Source of the DNA: Castor canadensis
Taxonomy: Eukaryota; Chordata; Mammalia; Rodentia; Castoridae
NCBI RefSeq assembly: GCF_047511655.1
Contig: NC_133397.1
Span: forward strand, 129,354,308-129,418,307
DNA length: 64,000 nt
Direction of reading: 5' to 3'
The translations under genes were made by a program, and so were the position numbers. Below the pieces are notes generated by a model. The model was not told the origin of the DNA, made no database searches, and saw nothing but the letters and a program-made list of their open reading frames with translations. Positions 59,439 through 64,000 of the stretch are shown here, one piece after another (within the stretch, counting starts at the first letter, position 1; each line of letters opens with the position of its first letter).

Positions 59439-62400
59439 GTGGAAATAGGATCTGATGGCTCCAAGTGGGTTTATTCAGCTGAGTTGAAGAAACAAATGTA
59501 TCACTCCAAAGAAAAACATTTATTTTCGAATATCCAGCACCAAGAACATGATTTCCCTGTGAGAATTGAGTTTGTTTTTGAAAGGAATAATTCCTGCAAG
59601 TTACACTTTTCAAGGTGGAGAAAGGCTCCTTTTGTTCCTAATAGGCCTATTCGGCAGAGTTGAAGAAACACACGTATCACTCCAAGGAAAACCATCTGTG
59701 CTAGAAGCAGGACCATCCAGCCCATTCTGCCCCTGTTAGAATAGACTAAGGTTTTGAAAGGAATACTTCCTGCAATTCATAGGTTCCAAAGTGGGGAAAG
59801 GCTCATTTTGTTGCAAGTGGGCCTATTCCGCTAAGTTGAAGAAACACATGTATCTATCGCCAGAATACCATCTATGTTTGAAGCAGGAGCATCTAGCACC
59901 TTGTTTCCCTGTGAGAGCTGAGTTCGTTGTTGAAAGCAATACTTCCTGCAAACCATACTTTTCAAGATGCTTATAGGATCATTTTGTTACAATTATGCAT
60001 ATTGAGCGAAGTTGAAGAAACACATGTGTCTCTTGAAAGAAAACCATCTGCGTTAGAAGCAGGACGTTCTGGCACATTGTTTCCCTGTGAGAATTGAGTT
60101 AGATTTTCTAAAGCAATACTTCCAGCAAATCATAGTTTTCAACGTGAGCTAGGCTCTGTTTTCCCCAAATAGGCCTATTCAGCTGAGTTGAAGAGCACAA
60201 GTATATCTATAAAGAAAACCAGCAATGTCAGAAGCAGGAGAATGGAGTGCATTGTTTCCCTGTGAGAATTCACTTGGCTTTCGACAGAAATATTTCCTAC
60301 AACTTAGGTGTTTCAAGGTAGAGATATGCTCTGTTTGCTCCAAATAGTTCTACTTAGCTGAGTTTTTGAAGGATCACATGTATCTCTTCAGTGAAAACCA
60401 TGTGAGTTAGAAGCTGCAGCAACCAGCACATTGCTTCCCTGTGAGATGTGAGGTAGTTTTGGAAGGAAATACTTCCTGCAAATCCGACTGTTCAAGGTGG
60501 AGAGAGGCTCATTATGTTCCAAAGAGGCCTATTCAGCAGAGTTGAAGAAACAAATGAATCTTCCAAGGAAAACCATCAGTGCTAGAAGCCGGGCCATCTA
60601 GAACTGCCTGCCCTGTTAGAATAGACTAAGGTTTTGAAAGGAATACGCCCGGCTGTTCATAGGTTTCAACGTGGGGAATGTCTCATTTTGTTCCAAATAT
60701 GCCTATTCAGCTAAGTTGTAGCAACACATGTATCTTTTGAAAGAATACCATGTATATTAGGAGCAGGAGCATCGAGCTCATTGTCCCGGGTGAGAATTGG
60801 CTTACATTTTGAAAGGAATACTTCGAGAAACTTCTGTGTTTCAAGCTGAAGTTATGCTCTGTTTGCTCCAAATAGGCCTATTGAGCTGAGATGAAGAAAT
60901 ACATGGATGTCTAAAAAAAAACCATGTATGTTAGAGGCTGCAGCATCTAGCAAATTATTGCCCTGTGAGAGTTGAGGTACTTTTTGAAAGGAGTACTTCC
61001 TGGAAATGGTACATTTCAAGCTGTAGAAATACTCGTTTTGTACCAAATAGGACTTTGCAGCAGAGTTTATGAAACACATGTATCTCTCTAAGGAAAAACA
61101 TCAATGTTAGAAGCAGAAGCATCTAGCACATTGTTTCCATGTGAGCATTGAGTTAGTGTTTGAAAGAAAGACTTCCTGCAAATCATAGTTTTGCATGTGG
61201 TGGTAGGCTCTGTTTACTCCAAATAGGCTTATTCAGCTAAGTTGGAGAGACACTGGTATCTCTTGAAAGAAAACCATCTGCGTTAGAATCAAGAGCATGT
61301 AGGACATTGTTTCCTATGCGAATTGAGTTAGTTTGATTGAAACACTTCATGCAAATCCTAGTGTTCAAGGTGGAGTCAGTCTCATGTTTCTCCAAAAAGA
61401 CCTATTCAGCTGAGTTGAAGAAACGCATGTATGTCTCGAAAGAAAACCATCTGTGTTAGAGTCAGGAGCATCTAGCACCTTGTTGCTCTGTGAGAATTGA
61501 TTTAGTGTGAGACAGAAATACTTCCTGCATATCATAGTTTTCAAGGGTGAGACAGGCTGTGTGTGCTCCCTATAGGGCAATTCAGGTGAGTTGAAGAACA
61601 CATGTGTCTGTAGACAGAAAACCATCAATGTTAGAAGCAGGAGCATCCAGTGCACGTTTTCCCTGTGAGAACTGCCTTGGTTTTGGAAAGGAATACTTCC
61701 TGAATCTTAGGTGATTCAAGGTGGAGATGTGCTCCCTTTGCTCCAAATAGTCCTATTCAGCGCAGTGGATAAACACATGTATCTCTCCAAAGAAAACCAT
61801 GTGTGTTAGATGCTGCAGCATCTAGCACATGATTTCCTGTGAGTTCAGGTAGTTTGTGACAGGAATATTTCCTGCAAAACATACATTTCAAGCTGGAGAA
61901 AGGCTCACTTTTTTCCAGAAGAGCCTATTCAGCAGAGTTGAAGAAACACATGTATCTCTCCAATGAAACCATCAATGTTAGCAGCAGAAGCGTCTAGTGT
62001 ATTGTTTCCCTGTGATAATTTATTTAGCGTTGAAAGGAATATTTCCAGCCAATCGCAACTTTCAAGGTGGAGATAGCCTCCTTTTGCTCCAAATAGGAAT
62101 ATTGACCTACACACGAGAGGTACACAAGTATCTCTCGAAAGAACATCATCTGTGTTAGAATCAGGAGACTCTAGTGCATTGTTTCCCTGAGAGAGTTGAA
62201 TTAGTTTGAAAGAAGTACTTCATGCAAATCGTAGATTTAAAGGTGGAGAAAGGCTTATGTTGCTCCAAAGAAGCCGATTCAGCTGAGTTGAGAAACACAT
62301 GTATCTCTCAAAAGAAAACCATGTGTGTTAGATGCAAGAGCATGTTTCACATTGTTCCCTATGAGAATTTACTTTGTGTGATGGAAATACTTCATGCCAA

Positions 62401-64000
62401 TGACAGTTTTCAATGTGGAGTAAGGCTCATGTAGCTCCAAGAAGGCCTATTCAGCAGAGTAGAAGAAACACATGTATCTCTTCAAGGGAAACCATCTGTG
62501 TTAGAAGCAGGAGCATGTAGCACATTGTTTTCCTGTGAGAAATGAGTTAGTTTTAGAAAGGAATAATTTCGGCAACTTAGGTGATTCAGGTGGAGATAGG
62601 ATCTGTTTTCTACAAATAGACCTATTCGGTTGAGGTGAAGAAACACAAGTATCTGTCTAAAGAAAACCATGTATGTTAGAAACTACAGCATCTAGCACGT
62701 TGATTCCCTGTGAGGGTTGAGGTAGTTTTGAAAGGCAAAAATCCTGCAAATCCTACATTTCAAGCTGGAGAAAGGCTCATGAGTTCCAAATGGCCTATTC
62801 AGCAGAGTTGAAGAAGCACATGTATCTCTACAAGGAAAACCATCAATGTTAGAGCAGGAGGATCTAGCGTACTGTTTTCCTGTGAGAACTGAGGTAGTTT
62901 TGGAAAGAAATACTTCCTGCAAATCGTGGTTTTCAAGGTGGAGATAGGTTCATTTTCCTCCCCATAGGCCTATTCAGTTAAGCTGAAGAAACAGTTGTAT
63001 CTCTCGAAAGAAAACTATCTATGTGAGAAACAGGCACTTCTAGCACAAAATTTCCCGTCGGAGAATCGAGTTGGTTTTTGAAAGTATCACTTCCTTCATA
63101 TCGTAGGTTTCCAGGTGGGGATATGCTCATTTTGTTCCCAATAGGCCTATTCAGCTAAGTTGAAGAAACACATGTATCTATCGAACGAATAGGATCGATG
63201 ACAGAAGCAGGAGCATCTAGTGCCTTGTTCCATGTGAGAATTGATTTGTATTTTGAATGGAATACTTGCAGAGCCTTAAGTGTTTCAAGCTGGACATACG
63301 CTCTGTTTGCTGCAAAGAGGCTTATTCACCCGAGATGAAGAAATACATGCATCTCACCAAAACGAAAACCATGAATGTTAGAAGCTGCAAAACTAGCTCA
63401 TTGTTTCCCTGTGAGAACTGAGTTAGTTTTTGATAGAAATACTTCCAGCTAACCGTAATTGTCACACCGCAGAGAGGCTCATTTTGCTCCATATAGGCCT
63501 ATTCAGAAGAGTTGAAGAGACACATGCATCTCTCCATAGAAATCCGTCTATGTTAGAAACAGGGGCACCCAGCACATTGTTTCATTGTTTCACTGTGAGC
63601 CTTGAGGTAGGTTTTGAAAGGTATCCTCCTGCAAATCATACTTTTCAAGGTGGAGATAGGATGTGGTTGAGCCAACAGGCCTATTCAGCTGAGACGTGGA
63701 AACACATATATCTCTCCAAGTAAACCGTGTGGATTCGAGTCAAGAGCATGTAGCTCATTATATCTTTGTGTGAAAAGATTTAGTTTGTGACAGGAATACT
63801 TCCTGCAAAGCATAGTTTTCAACGTGAGGTAGGCGCTGTTTTCCCCAAATAGGCTTATTCAGCCGAGTTGAAGAACACAACTATATCTATAAAGAAAACC
63901 AGCAATGTCAGAAGCAGGACAATGGAGTGCATTGTTTCCCTGTGAGAATTCACGTGGTATTTGAAAGAAATATTTCCTACAACTTAGGTGTTTCAAGGTA
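59439..64000. repeat. Higher-order repeat unit, copy 2 (cut by window end)
   Basis: Same order of monomers as copy 1, offset 4,912 bp at the start, 4,910 in the middle and 4,909 at 63,430 because of three one- or two-base indels. About a dozen differences were noticed in 4.56 kb, for example GCGTATTG/GCATATTG at 55,084/59,996. The window ends inside this copy. Confidence 0.93.

Larger units (their letters stand above)
45339..64000. repeat. Satellite array, monomer about 176 bp
   Basis: Roughly 105 tandem monomers, all head to tail. A typical monomer contains in order GAATACTTCCTGCAAATCATAG, TTTTCAAGGTGGAGATAGGC, TCCAAATAGGCCTATTCAGC, GAGTTGAAGAAACACATGTATC, TGTTAGAAGCAGGAGCATC and TTTCCCTGTGAGAATTGAG. 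Spacing of the AGGCCTATTCAG word is 175-176 bp. Several sequence classes alternate (CAAATCATAG versus CAACTTAGGTG versus CATACATTTCAAGCTGG). The array continues past the window. I recognised no CENP-B box in the monomers I read. No family name known to me. Confidence 0.97.

Noticed and set aside
45339..64000. Many reading frames of 60-130 codons on both strands of the satellite
   Set aside because: They recur in each monomer with frame-dependent variations, occur on both strands, and have no start context or homology. They reflect low stop density in the repeated monomer.
45339..64000. CRISPR-like regular repeats
   Set aside because: Repeat unit of about 176 bp with no short repeat plus unique spacer structure, in vertebrate DNA. 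It is a satellite.

Overview
The window is nuclear DNA of a rodent, most likely a castorimorph (beaver-like) one. Genes have introns with GT/AG splice sites. The DNA is full of 7SL-derived B1-type SINEs, tRNA-derived SINEs whose 3' part reads like CTGAGTTCAAACCCCAGTACC, a composite of those two, several L1 families, and ancient MIR and L2 copies. The species is inferred from the SINE style only; no search was run.

Left third (1-18,965): the 3' part of DIPK1A (FAM69A) on the plus strand. Its last three coding exons lie at 13,410-13,517, 14,954-15,130 and 16,907-17,719. They supply 365 codons, the C-terminal part of a protein that is 428 residues in human. Everything to the left of 13,410 is intron filled with repeats, including a solo LTR (7,638-8,155) that split a SINE and is flanked by a 5-bp target duplication.

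Centre (19,180-27,683): the complete RPL5 gene on the minus strand, eight exons, 297 codons plus stop. Its promoter has an NRF-1 motif and a pyrimidine-tract (TOP) start inside a CpG island. Two snoRNAs sit in its introns: SNORD21 (box C/D) in intron 5 and SNORA66 (box H/ACA) in intron 7. DIPK1A and RPL5 end tail to tail, with about 0.2 kb between their poly(A) sites.

Right of RPL5 (27,900-44,940): no recognisable gene. There is a nearly full-length but dead L1 on the minus strand (about 30,080-36,405). It carries a 43-bp insertion that is the 5' half of tRNA-Glu flanked by a 15-bp target duplication. A second minus-strand L1 (about 40,005-44,940) is interrupted by a younger plus-strand L1 3' end with a 13-bp target duplication.

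Right end (44,941-64,000): about 400 bp of degenerate TTAGGG repeats, then about 18.7 kb of a tandem satellite with a monomer of about 176 bp. The array runs off the window. Its left part is made of diverged monomers with traces of an older multi-monomer period of about 4.3 kb. Its right part is a young higher-order repeat: a unit of about 4.91 kb (about 28 monomers), present once complete and once nearly complete, with only about a dozen differences seen by eye. The order gene-poor L1 zone, interstitial telomere repeat, satellite suggests a pericentromeric or former subtelomeric breakpoint about 17 kb upstream of the RPL5 promoter.
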